From: Dehalococcoidia bacterium
GTDB taxonomy: Bacteria; Chloroflexota; Dehalococcoidia; Dehalococcoidales; BS750m-G39
Direction of reading: 5' to 3'
DNA length: 34,565 bases
Assembly: GCA_030616265.1 (NCBI GenBank)
Contig: JAUWXS010000001.1
Coordinates: 1 to 34,565 of the forward strand
Position 1 is the stretch's first letter, and every line of letters starts with the position of its first letter. Positions 7,902 through 15,759 of the stretch are shown here, one piece after another. The translations under genes were made by a program, and so were the position numbers. Under the pieces are notes generated by a model. It was not told the origin of the DNA, searched no databases, and saw only the letters and a list, made by a program, of their open reading frames with translations.

Positions 7902-8815
7902 TGTATATTACCGGCAAAAGGTCTTTGTTCCTGATTATCTCAGAAGTGCTCATCCTGATTGGCATTATCGCTCTGCTGGTCTTCGGGCTTAAACCGGGCG
8001 TCGAATTCAGCAGCGGCTCCATCCTCACCGTAAGCTTTGAGGAGGAGGTAGAGCAACAGGAGCTGGAGACGGCCATGACCGAGCTGGGCTACGCTAACGC
8101 CATTACCCAGCGTACCGGCGAGGGCGATTTCATTATCCGCACCCAGGAACTGAGCGGGGAGGAAAAGACAGCCCTGGAGAGCGCTCTAAGCTACCGGTTC
8201 GGCACTACTACCGAGCGGGGGTTCTACTCGGTATCGCCCATGGTGGCTGAAGAGACCGCCCGTAATGCCATTATTGCCGTAGCCATAGCCGCCGTGGGCA
8301 TATTGCTCTATATCACCTGGGCCTTTCGCCGCATGCCCCGCCCCTTCCATTACGGCATCTGTGCCGTAATCGCCCTGGTGCATGATGTAGTGGTGGTGCT
8401 GGGGGTCTTCTCTATCCTCGGCGCCATACTGGGCTGGGAAATAAACCTGATGTTTATCACCGGCGTCTTAGCCGTCATCGGCTACAGCATCAATAACACG
8501 GTGGTCGTCTTCGACCGGATACGAGAGAACCTGAAGAGGGGCATAAGCGCTAACTTTGAGGTGGTGGTCAATAACAGCCTGGTGGAAACCCTGAGCCGCT
8601 CCATGAATACCGGCCTGACCACCATGATCGTGGTCTTAGCCCTGCTGCTCTTTGTCGGAGCCACCATTCTGAACTTCGCCATAGTCCTGCTTATCGGCAT
8701 CATCGCCGGCACCTACAGCTCACTCTTTATTGCCCCCAACCTGCTGATTGTCTGGGAGAGGGGGGAGTGGGGCAGGCTGATCCTGCTACCCCAAGCCAAA
8801 GCCAAAGAGGCATAA
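7901..8815 (+). CDS. secF: Protein translocase subunit SecF
   Basis: A 304-residue partner of SecD in the same membrane complex. An N-terminal membrane helix (about 8-30) is followed by GVEFSSGSILTVSF, where most SecF proteins have GVDFTGGT. The C-terminal five-helix part contains the family loop GYSINNTVVVFDRIRENL. LVETLSRSMNTGLTT and the final helices are also typical. It starts on the last base of the secD stop codon and is followed after three bases by the cation transporter gene, so all three probably share one message. Confidence 0.97.
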   Translation: MYITGKRSLFLIISEVLILIGIIALLVFGLKPGVEFSSGSILTVSFEEEVEQQELETAMTELGYANAITQRTGEGDFIIRTQELSGEEKTALESALSYRFGTTTERGFYSVSPMVAEETARNAIIAVAIAAVGILLYITWAFRRMPRPFHYGICAVIALVHDVVVVLGVFSILGAILGWEINLMFITGVLAVIGYSINNTVVVFDRIRENLKRGISANFEVVVNNSLVETLSRSMNTGLTTMIVVLALLLFVGATILNFAIVLLIGIIAGTYSSLFIAPNLLIVWERGEWGRLILLPQAKAKEA

Positions 8816-8818
8816 GTT

Positions 8819-9727
8819 ATGCGGGCCACTAAGGAGAACACGGCTAAGCTAGCTATCTTTTCCATTTCCGCCCTGATAGCTATGAAAGTGGTGGCCAGTA
8901 TCGTTACCGGCAGCATCGCCATCAGGGCCGACGCCATCCACAGCGTTATCGACCTGATGGGGGCGATTGTCGGCTTCATCGGCATCAAGATCGCCGGCAG
9001 GCCGCCCGATAGGCAGCACCCCTTCGGCCACGGTAAGGCGGAGAATGTGGCCGGCGTGGTCATCGGCGCCATGATATTTATCGGCGCTGGCACCATCGCC
9101 TACCAAGCGATAACCAGGCTGATTAGCGGTGCCACCGTAGAGTTGATCGCCGTAGGTATCTATGTGACAGCCGCGGCTATAGCCATAAACCTGGCCGTTT
9201 CCTGGTACACCATGAGGGTAGCCCGCGCCACCGATTCCGTAGCCTTAGAAGCCACCGCCCGCGACCTGCTTGCCGATGTGCTCAGCTCGGTGGCGGTGCT
9301 GGTGGGGCTAATGTTAGTCCGGCTCACCGGCATCGCCCTGCTCGACCCCATCGTCGCCCTGCTGGTGGCCATTTTAATCTTCCGCACCGCCTTCCTCACC
9401 ATGAAGAGGTCGTTTGGCGGCCTGATTGATACCAAGCTGCCCAAAACAGAAGAGGACGAGATACTCGCCTGCATCAGTGAGCACGGCGGGCAGCTGGTGG
9501 GTTTTCATAGAATACGCACCCGCAAGGCGGGGAGCCAGCGCTATATTGACTTCCACCTGGTAGTGCCCAAGGATGTTAGCGTGGAAGAGGCGCACCAGCT
9601 ATGCAACGAGCTGGAGCGAGAAATAGAAATCAAGCTGTCTTATACCAGCGTAACCATCCACGTCGAGCCCTGCGACGGCAAGTGCGAGCAGTGCTCTATC
9701 TCCCCCGACCTCTGCCAGCACGCCTAG
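8819..9727 (+). CDS. Cation diffusion facilitator family metal exporter
   Basis: A 302-residue, six-helix membrane antiporter that exports divalent metals (Zn, Fe, Mn or Co) against protons. DAIHSVIDLMG in helix 2 carries the HxxxD metal site, and ARDLLADVLSS in helix 5 the second half. HPFGHGKAENVAG between helices 2 and 3 is the family signature. A cytoplasmic C-terminal domain (KTEEDEILACI to VTIHVEPC) follows. Unusually it ends in a cysteine tail, C285, C289, C292 and C299, in 15 residues. The start is three bases after secF. Its TAG stop overlaps the TAG stop of the convergent deacetylase gene in one CTAG. Metal specificity cannot be assigned. Confidence 0.93.
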   Translation: MRATKENTAKLAIFSISALIAMKVVASIVTGSIAIRADAIHSVIDLMGAIVGFIGIKIAGRPPDRQHPFGHGKAENVAGVVIGAMIFIGAGTIAYQAITRLISGATVELIAVGIYVTAAAIAINLAVSWYTMRVARATDSVALEATARDLLADVLSSVAVLVGLMLVRLTGIALLDPIVALLVAILIFRTAFLTMKRSFGGLIDTKLPKTEEDEILACISEHGGQLVGFHRIRTRKAGSQRYIDFHLVVPKDVSVEEAHQLCNELEREIEIKLSYTSVTIHVEPCDGKCEQCSISPDLCQHA

Positions 9728-10758
9728 CCGAGTCCCTGTACTTCCTTTACCGCCGTCATCAGGCGCTCAATGTTCGGTGACTCAAAGCGGCGCGGCGGCC
9801 CGCCCAGGGGGTCATCAATGGCGCTTTCGCCAAGTAAGACATCAAAGATGGCTTTTACCGAGGCGGCCAGGGCATCGAGGTTGTAGCCCCCCTCCAGGGT
9901 GAGCGCCAGACGCCCGCCACAAAGCTCATCAGCCAGGCCCTTGATAATCCCCGCCATCCGGGCAAAGCCGCTAACGCTCACCTGCATCATGGCCAAGGGG
10001 TCAGCCCAATGGCCGTCATAGCCGGTGGAGACTAAAACAAGCTGGGGTTTAAATCTTTGGGCGGCGGGGACAATAATCTGTTCAAAGACCGCCAGGTATT
10101 CACTATCGCCGCAGCCAGCGGGCAGTGGTATATTAAGGGTGGTTCCCCTCCCCTTTCCGCTGCCGGTTTCCTCAAGGCTGCCCGTCCCGGGGTAGAATGG
10201 ATACTCGTGGGTGGAGATATACATCACATGGGGGTTATCGTAAAAGGCTTGCTGCGTTCCGTTGCCGTGGTGGACGTCAAAGTCAATGATTAAGACGCGC
10301 TCCAGCTTATATTTTTCAAGGGCATACTCGGCGGCAACAGCGATATTGTTAAAGAGGCAGAAGCCCATAGCCTGACCGGAGGTGGCGTGGTGGCCTGGGG
10401 GTCTGACCAGGGCGAAGGCGCTAGCCACCTCCCCACCCATCACCGCCTCCACCGCCCGGATAACGCCGCCAGCGGCATAGAGGGCCGCCTCATAGGAGCG
10501 GGGGGAGACCACAGTATCGGGGTCGAGCCAGCCGCCGCCTTTGGCGGCTTTCTCCTCAATCTCCTTGATATACCCCTTCTGATGGACGAGGGCTATTTCT
10601 TCAACCGAGGCGGGGCGGGGTTCAATCAGGGTTAGCTGTGATTTGAGCCCGGTCTGCTCCAGATGAGAGGCGATGGCATTCAGGCGGGCGGCAGCCTCTA
10701 CGTGCTGTCCGGTGTCGTGCTCAAGATAGATGGGGTGATAGACATAGCCTGCTGACAT
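9724..10758 (-). CDS. Histone deacetylase / acetoin utilisation (AcuC-like) family hydrolase
   Basis: A zinc-dependent amidohydrolase of about 344 residues. RPPGHHA supplies the paired active-site histidines, IDFDVHHGNGTQ the metal-binding Asp and His, and STHEYPFYPGTG and TLEGGYNLDAL complete the pocket. Bacterial members deacetylate acetyl-lysine, acetylpolyamines or similar amides; the substrate here is unknown. The ATG at 10758 puts the start five residues before YHPIYLEHDTG, as usual in the family. An in-frame TTG at 10797 would add 13 residues and is the alternative. It is convergent with the cation transporter, sharing a CTAG stop, and divergent from sufC. Confidence 0.9.
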   Translation of the reverse strand: MSAGYVYHPIYLEHDTGQHVEAAARLNAIASHLEQTGLKSQLTLIEPRPASVEEIALVHQKGYIKEIEEKAAKGGGWLDPDTVVSPRSYEAALYAAGGVIRAVEAVMGGEVASAFALVRPPGHHATSGQAMGFCLFNNIAVAAEYALEKYKLERVLIIDFDVHHGNGTQQAFYDNPHVMYISTHEYPFYPGTGSLEETGSGKGRGTTLNIPLPAGCGDSEYLAVFEQIIVPAAQRFKPQLVLVSTGYDGHWADPLAMMQVSVSGFARMAGIIKGLADELCGGRLALTLEGGYNLDALAASVKAIFDVLLGESAIDDPLGGPPRRFESPNIERLMTAVKEVQGLG

Positions 10759-10797
10759 AGCTGGTCTGATGATAGCAGATACAGGCTCGGTGGGCAA

Positions 10798-10826
10798 TTG
10801 AGTTTATCCCCCCGATAGATTATACT
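10798..10826 (+). promoter_or_regulatory. Promoter of the sufC-sufB pair
   Basis: TTGAGT (10798-10803), a 17-base spacer and TATACT (10821-10826) lie about 30 bases before the sufC ATG. The same AT-rich core read on the other strand is a perfect TATAAT (10819-10824), which may serve the divergent deacetylase gene, although no good -35 was found for it. Confidence 0.55.
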
Positions 10827-10856
10827 ATTTCTGAGGCAGAGGTCGGAGGTGACAGC

Positions 10857-11573
10857 ATGCTGGAAGTGCAAAAACTTCAGCTAACGCTAAACGGCAACTC
10901 AATAATCAACGGCCTGGACCTCCATGTCGATAAGGGTGAAATACACGGCATACTGGGGGAAAACGGCACCGGCAAGACCACCATCGCCAACCTGATAATG
11001 GGGACGAACAACTACAAGCCCACCGCGGGCAGGATTATCTTTGAGGGGCAGGATATCGCCGGGCTTTCCATTTCTCAGCGGGCACAGAAGGGGATAACCC
11101 TCGCCTGGCAGGAACCGGCCCGGGTGGAGGGGCTGACGGTAAGAGATTACCTCGCCCTTAGCAGCCATAATGGCCAGAGCGACCAGATTGAACGCTATCT
11201 GTGGACGGTGGGGCTGGAGCCGGCGCAGTATCTGGATAGGGACATCGACACCACCCTGAGCGGCGGCGAGAGGAAAAGGATTGAGCTGGCTTCGGTGCTG
11301 GCGATGCGCCCCAAGCTGGCCATACTGGACGAGCCCGACTCGGGCATAGACATTGTCGCCCTGCCCTTGCTACTTAACGGCATCATAGAGATGAACAAGC
11401 AGGGCTCGTCGGTCTTGCTCATCACCCACAGCGAAAGGGTGACCGAAATTTCCCACCGTGTGTCTATATTATGCGCCGGTGCCATAATCAGGACCGGGGT
11501 GCCAGCGGAAACCAGCCAGTGGTTCAAGGATAACTGCCGAACCTGCCTCCACATCAATGAGCCAGAGCACTGA
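10857..11573 (+). CDS. sufC: SufC-like iron-sulfur assembly ATPase
   Basis: A 238-residue cytoplasmic ABC ATPase that drives Fe-S cluster assembly on its SufB partner. Walker A is GENGTGKT (34-41), the ABC signature LSGGERKRIELA lies near 134, and Walker B is LAILDEPDSGID near 153. EPDSGID is the SufC version of the D-loop region. There are no membrane segments. GGAGGT six bases before the ATG is a strong ribosome binding site, and a promoter lies just upstream. The next gene overlaps it by 17 bases. With no SufD, SufS, SufU or SufE nearby, it matches the reduced two-gene form described as SMS (SmsC). Confidence 0.9.
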   Translation: MLEVQKLQLTLNGNSIINGLDLHVDKGEIHGILGENGTGKTTIANLIMGTNNYKPTAGRIIFEGQDIAGLSISQRAQKGITLAWQEPARVEGLTVRDYLALSSHNGQSDQIERYLWTVGLEPAQYLDRDIDTTLSGGERKRIELASVLAMRPKLAILDEPDSGIDIVALPLLLNGIIEMNKQGSSVLLITHSERVTEISHRVSILCAGAIIRTGVPAETSQWFKDNCRTCLHINEPEH

Positions 11574-12537
11574 GGTTAACTTGGTTGGCTACACAGTAGA
11601 AAAAGAATACCAGGGGATGATTGACGCCTACGAGAAAGCGGGCGGCGATAAGCGCGCCCTGCAGACTAAAGACGTCGCCAAACTGGTTGTGCACCAAAAC
11701 AGGGTGCTGAGCAGCGATGGCGTTAAGGGGATAAAAATAGAGACCGAGGAAACCGAGAGCGGGGTCAAGGTCAACCTCACCGTAGAAGAGGGGGCCAAGA
11801 TAGCCCGCCCCATTCACCTCTGCTTCGGCCTTCTCCCCAAGGAAGGCCTGCAGGAAATCATCATGAAGGTGGATGCTCAAGATAACAGCCAGGTAAGTGT
11901 CATTGCCCACTGCATCTTCCCCAACGCCGTCAAGGTGATACACAAGATGGACGCCGACATTGAGATCGGCAATAACGCCCGCTTTGACTATAAAGAGACG
12001 CACTATCACGGCGAGTCGGGGGGCATCGAGGTCATCCCCAAGGCAAAGGTCAGGGTGGGCAAGGGCGGCGTCTGGCAGAGCACCTTTGCTTTAAGCCAGG
12101 GGATGGTGGGCAAGCTCGACTACGATTTTGAGGTCTTCTGCCAGGAAAAGGCGGTCGCCGAACTGACGGTGAAGGCCTACGGCAAGGGGAATGACGATAT
12201 CAAGGTATGGGAAAAAATCCACCTGAACGGAGCCGGCGCCAGGGGCCTGGCCAAGACCCGTCTGGTGCTGAGTAATAAGGCTAAGGCTGAGGTCAAGGGC
12301 GAAACCTACGGCAATGCCCCCTACGCCCGGGGGCACGTTGACTGCATAGAGCTGGTCAACGGCACCGAAGCCGTAGCCAGGGCGATACCCATCGTCTCGG
12401 TAACCGACGGCAGGGCCAAGGTAACCCACGAGGCGGCTATCGGCAGCATAGACCGAAAACAGGTAGAGACCTTAATGGCCAGGGGGCTGGACGAGGACAA
12501 GGCGGTGGACGTTATCGTCAAGGGTATATTGAGGTAG
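11557..12537 (+). CDS. SufB/SufD-family Fe-S scaffold protein (reduced form)
   Basis: A 326-residue SufBD-core protein, clearly shorter than a classical SufB of about 470 residues. The beta-helix core is seen in the middle (VIHKMDADIEIGNNARFDYKE and EVIPKAKVRVGKGG). The C-terminal part has the family pattern GHVDCIELVNGTEAVARAIP, then VTHEAAIGSIDRKQVETLMARGLDE, which is the SufC-docking helix pair. The N-terminal SufB extension is missing. It starts inside the end of sufC, so the two are coupled. In this arrangement one SufB-like protein probably forms the scaffold alone with SufC, as proposed for SmsB in minimal SUF systems. No cysteine desulfurase is in the window. Confidence 0.9.
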   Translation: MSQSTEVNLVGYTVEKEYQGMIDAYEKAGGDKRALQTKDVAKLVVHQNRVLSSDGVKGIKIETEETESGVKVNLTVEEGAKIARPIHLCFGLLPKEGLQEIIMKVDAQDNSQVSVIAHCIFPNAVKVIHKMDADIEIGNNARFDYKETHYHGESGGIEVIPKAKVRVGKGGVWQSTFALSQGMVGKLDYDFEVFCQEKAVAELTVKAYGKGNDDIKVWEKIHLNGAGARGLAKTRLVLSNKAKAEVKGETYGNAPYARGHVDCIELVNGTEAVARAIPIVSVTDGRAKVTHEAAIGSIDRKQVETLMARGLDEDKAVDVIVKGILR

Positions 12538-12567
12538 TCGAAGACTCTTCGAGCTGGAGCAAAAAGG

Positions 12568-13770
12568 ATGTCCTTGGATTTAACCAAGGTGGCGGCGCAG
12601 GTGGGAAGCATGGTCGCCAGGCTGAAAGCCAGCGGCGAGGAAAGACGAAAGCGCCTGCAGACCGCCCTCGATATCATCCAGGATAAGTCCATCGACCTTG
12701 ACCTGCTGAAAAAGAAGATTGACTCAAGCAAGACCACCTGGCTGGTGGCGGGTTTGACCGACGGGCTCGACCCGCACTATTCACCCCCGCCCCTCCCCCC
12801 GGAATTCGCGGTTCTTGCCACCGACGGCTCTCATATCGATGTTGACCGCCACAGGTCAACCCGTTGCTATCTGATAAACATCGGCGCCGTGGTGCTGGGC
12901 TATGGCGCTAACCCCCAGGCTTCTCTCGACAGCTTCCCTGCGCTATATTTCGGGGATGAAGAGCTGGTTATTGCCCCCGACGGCGCCAAGGGCCGGGAGC
13001 AGCCGATAGAAGGCGTCCTTCTGGGCATAAAGCGCGCTGTTGACGAGTGCCACCGTCTGGCGGAACTGGCAAGAGAACTGCCCAGGGATAGCTCAAGCCT
13101 GGCGCTGGTCGACGGCTCATTAATTCTCTGGGGGCTGGCGGGGCAGACCTACCCCGATTTCGTCACCGAGGCGCTTTTGACCAAAGGCTTTCTCCGCCAT
13201 CTTGAGGAGATACGAAAGCTCAATGCCGAAAGGCGGCTGGCTCTGGCCAGCTATATCAGCTTTCCCCGCTCCACCGATGTGGTCAACGCCCTGCGGGTGG
13301 CGCTCTGCCCCCATGACCCCGCCGACTGCGACCGCTACTGCCCCAATAAGGCAAGGGACTGCGATGCGGTAGCCGGCGTTCAGGATAGGGAGCTGTTCGC
13401 CAATATTCTGGACGAAGGCGAGAGGTCGGCACTCTTTACCAGCCAGTCGTCCATCGTGCAGAAGCACTACGGCGGGCACTGGGTCTATTTCTTTTACTTG
13501 AGGGTTGATGGCGAGATAGCGCGGGTGGAGATTCCGCAGTGGGTGGCTCAAGACGAAACCCTGCTCAACCTGACGCACGGGCTGGTTTTGGACCAGTGCC
13601 GGCGGGGGCAGGGCTACCCGGTGGCTTTGAGTGAAGCCCACGAGCAGGCGGTGGTCACCGGCGCCGACAGGGAGACATTCTGGCAGCTGGTGGAATCATT
13701 GCTGGTGGGCGAACATTTGCCCACCCCCACCTCCGCCAAGAGTTTCAGCAAGCGGACAAGGTGGGTGTGA
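12568..13770 (+). CDS. nurA: NurA-domain 5'-3' nuclease
   Basis: A 400-residue protein with the NurA fold, a Mn-dependent nuclease that works with the HerA translocase in DNA end resection. ATDGSHID near residue 83 and LVDGSLILWG near 180 carry the family acidic residues. SFPRSTDVVNALRV and PVALSEAHEQAVVTG are the other conserved blocks. A four-cysteine cluster, C-x6-C-x3-C-x6-C, lies at about 246-267 and could bind a metal or Fe-S cluster. The HerA ATPase is 4.3 kb downstream on the same strand, with lipoprotein cassettes and other genes between. It follows the sufB-like gene by 30 bases. No independent promoter is clear. Confidence 0.85.
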   Translation: MSLDLTKVAAQVGSMVARLKASGEERRKRLQTALDIIQDKSIDLDLLKKKIDSSKTTWLVAGLTDGLDPHYSPPPLPPEFAVLATDGSHIDVDRHRSTRCYLINIGAVVLGYGANPQASLDSFPALYFGDEELVIAPDGAKGREQPIEGVLLGIKRAVDECHRLAELARELPRDSSSLALVDGSLILWGLAGQTYPDFVTEALLTKGFLRHLEEIRKLNAERRLALASYISFPRSTDVVNALRVALCPHDPADCDRYCPNKARDCDAVAGVQDRELFANILDEGERSALFTSQSSIVQKHYGGHWVYFFYLRVDGEIARVEIPQWVAQDETLLNLTHGLVLDQCRRGQGYPVALSEAHEQAVVTGADRETFWQLVESLLVGEHLPTPTSAKSFSKRTRWV

Positions 13771-13795
13771 TATTATTGGTAAAAAGAAGAGCATA

Positions 13796-14683
13796 ATGAA
13801 GCAGGTACTATTATCAGTTCTAGTTGTCGGGATTCTTCTGTTGAGCGCTTGTGGTGCATCAACTACAGCCCCATCAACTGAAGAGCTAGCACCACCAACC
13901 ATTACCGAAAATCCACTATATATTTACGAAAATGGCGCTGTGCTTGTAGGGGGAGATGATAAGCCCATTGAGTTAATAAATAATCCTAGTGCTACCAATC
14001 CCACTTACGCCGAGCTATTAGTCTTTATTAAAGAGGATCCCACAGACGAGCATCATTATGCCGACAGTGTTGATGTTTACATTGGTGCTGCTGAAGTCCC
14101 TTATGTCTGTAGTGATTTCGCTGAGGACGTTCATAACAATGCTGAAGCCGCAGGAATTAGGGCAGCTTGGGTGAGTATAGACTTTGAAGGAAACGATGAA
14201 GGGCATGCCCTAAACGCCTTTGAGACCACAGATAGAGGACTGGTATATATTGATTGTACTGGGCAAAGATACATTAGTATATTAAAATATTTGCATGTTG
14301 TCGATACCGAGGAGGGATTTAGTCTCATAATTGATAGTCCCACTAGCTGGGATTCTATCGCCTATATTGAGGTTGGCAAAGAATACGGCCTAATACCTCT
14401 AGCTGAAGCTGAATCATTACTATATAGCTTCTATGAAGAATATATGCAGAAGTGGCAAGAATATGAAGAGCTAGTTAGCGAATATAATGCCGAGGTTATA
14501 CAATATAACGAGGAAATTAGCGAGAAGATTTATATTGAAGGATCACCTGAACTAGCAGCGATTGAAGCTTGGGAGGGTAGGCTAGAGGAGAAAACTGAAG
14601 TAATAGATGAGTTGGGCGAAGAGCTCGGTGACTACTGGTTTGAACCACTAGGCATCGTGAAAGAGATGTATATACACTGGTGA
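13796..14683 (+). CDS. Lipoprotein with a transglutaminase-like Cys-His-Asp triad
   Basis: A 295-residue exported protein. The first 18 residues are a lipoprotein signal, and LLSAC ends in the acylated Cys19, followed by a Ser/Thr/Pro linker. C105 (VCSDFAEDVHNN), H137 (GHALNAFE) and D153 (YIDCTGQ) stand in the order and context of transglutaminase/cysteine-protease folds, so a peptidase or amidase at the cell surface is possible. The C-terminal third is glutamate-rich and helical, probably coiled coil. The frame stays open into nurA upstream, but the lipobox fixes the start at 13796. Base composition is visibly AT-richer than nurA and HerA. It is the first of two cassettes sharing a near-identical leader. 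The natural substrate is unknown. Confidence 0.8.
   Translation: MKQVLLSVLVVGILLLSACGASTTAPSTEELAPPTITENPLYIYENGAVLVGGDDKPIELINNPSATNPTYAELLVFIKEDPTDEHHYADSVDVYIGAAEVPYVCSDFAEDVHNNAEAAGIRAAWVSIDFEGNDEGHALNAFETTDRGLVYIDCTGQRYISILKYLHVVDTEEGFSLIIDSPTSWDSIAYIEVGKEYGLIPLAEAESLLYSFYEEYMQKWQEYEELVSEYNAEVIQYNEEISEKIYIEGSPELAAIEAWEGRLEEKTEVIDELGEELGDYWFEPLGIVKEMYIHW
13833..13885 (+). repeat. Lipoprotein leader repeat, copy 1
   Basis: Fifty-three bases covering the end of the signal peptide, the lipobox and the first linker residues. They match 14851-14903 at 52 of 53 positions; the one difference is C to A near the end. The rest of the two genes is unrelated. Confidence 0.9.
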
Positions 14684-14698
14684 AAAGGAGAATTAAAA

Positions 14699-14776
14699 AT
14701 GGGAACTAAAGGCAGAAAGAACGTAAAGAAACCCAAGAAATCAAAACTGGAAAAACAGGCCGCCAAGAAGAAATAG
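14699..14776 (+). CDS. 25-residue highly basic micro-protein, copy 1
   Basis: A tiny ORF that starts MGTKGRKN and ends QAAKKK. It is about half lysine plus arginine and has no hydrophobic stretch, so it is probably cytoplasmic and possibly nucleic-acid- or ribosome-binding. AGGAG (14686-14690) sits eight bases before the ATG. It follows the lipoprotein stop by 15 bases. A second copy at 15760 has one conservative amino-acid change (Val to Ile at residue 9), while five other codons differ only synonymously and the stop changes from TAG to TAA. That pattern is what selection on the peptide would leave. I do not recognise the family and assign no function. Confidence 0.7.
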   Translation: MGTKGRKNVKKPKKSKLEKQAAKKK

Positions 14777-14813
14777 CCATTTTAAGCTCCGAATCGGGGA
14801 GAAAGAGGTTAAA

Positions 14814-15740
14814 ATTAAACGAATATTATTACTAATTCTGGTTACCGGGGTTCTTCTGTTGAGCGCTTGTGGTGCATCAACTACAGCCCCATCAAATGAA
14901 GAGTCATCACCACCTACTACGTCTCCTCCCCCTACTACGACAAATTCTACTCCAGCACTTATAGTCAACCAAACCACGCAGGGGCGGATACAGTGGGATG
15001 AAATATGGCGAGATGAAATTCACATAATCGGTGACATTATCGTTGATGAAGGGTTCACACTTACTATAGAACCCGGCACCAGAGTGCTCGTAGCCGCCAA
15101 TCAGGACTCGGCGAATCTGTTCACCGACCCATTCGATATGCAGCAAGGTATCCGGCCGGAAAACCCGGATGAAGACCCGTATTATAGAGGCGTTCACTTC
15201 GGCGAACCGTTCAGGGACGAGGGCAATCACATCTCTATTCGCATCCATGGCACTCTACACGCGGTGGGCACGCCAGAGCAAATGATCACTATTACCTCTG
15301 ACAGCCCCACTCCGGGCATCTACGACTGGAATCATTTTGATTTCGACAATGGCACCCTCTCTTATTGTATAATGGAGTATTACCGTTGCTTTAACCCCGG
15401 CAATGATACAGTGATCAGCCATAACATCTTGAGAAATGTAGGTGAGTGTGCTGTTTGTTTCTTCTCTGGCCAGTCGGCGCTAGTGAAACATAATAATATT
15501 TCTTACGCTGGACACGAGCTGATTGGTATGGAAAACAGTTCTCCCACAATCCGCAATAACTACCTGGGTCCGAACCCCGACCACGTTGGCATTGTCATCG
15601 ACGGCGGCTCGCCAGAGATTGTCAATAACACCATCGAAGGCTGTTATCACGGCATCTTGTTCATCTCCCCACCAGATACCCCGATTTCTGAAAACAACAC
15701 ATTCATAGATAATAATAAGGACATTGAAAATCCATACTGA
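14814..15740 (+). CDS. Lipoprotein with right-handed beta-helix repeats; apparent ATT start
   Basis: About 308 residues: lipoprotein signal, LLLSAC lipobox, a Thr/Pro/Ser linker, then a parallel beta-helix. Repeats such as VISHNILRNVGE, LVKHNNISYAGH, TIRNNYLG and EIVNNTIEGCYHG are the short coils typical of NosD/pectate-lyase-like surface proteins. In-frame codons upstream of the lipobox contain no ATG, GTG or TTG back to a stop at 14724. ATT at 14814 aligns exactly with the ATG of the first lipoprotein and has AGAGG five bases upstream, so ATT is the proposed start. TTG at 14859 would remove the signal peptide. Either a rare start codon or a recent start-loss mutation explains this. The ligand is unknown. 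Confidence 0.65.
   Translation: MKRILLLILVTGVLLLSACGASTTAPSNEESSPPTTSPPPTTTNSTPALIVNQTTQGRIQWDEIWRDEIHIIGDIIVDEGFTLTIEPGTRVLVAANQDSANLFTDPFDMQQGIRPENPDEDPYYRGVHFGEPFRDEGNHISIRIHGTLHAVGTPEQMITITSDSPTPGIYDWNHFDFDNGTLSYCIMEYYRCFNPGNDTVISHNILRNVGECAVCFFSGQSALVKHNNISYAGHELIGMENSSPTIRNNYLGPNPDHVGIVIDGGSPEIVNNTIEGCYHGILFISPPDTPISENNTFIDNNKDIENPY
14851..14903 (+). repeat. Lipoprotein leader repeat, copy 2
   Basis: Fifty-three bases matching 13833-13885 at 52 positions, in the same orientation and in the same reading frame relative to the lipobox. Even third codon positions agree. Confidence 0.9.
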
Positions 15741-15759
15741 TTCAGAAAGAGGTGTAAAA

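Noticed and set aside
13631..13795. Upstream extension of the first lipoprotein into nurA
   Set aside because: The signal peptide and lipobox require the start at 13796; the extension is the nurA coding region in another frame.
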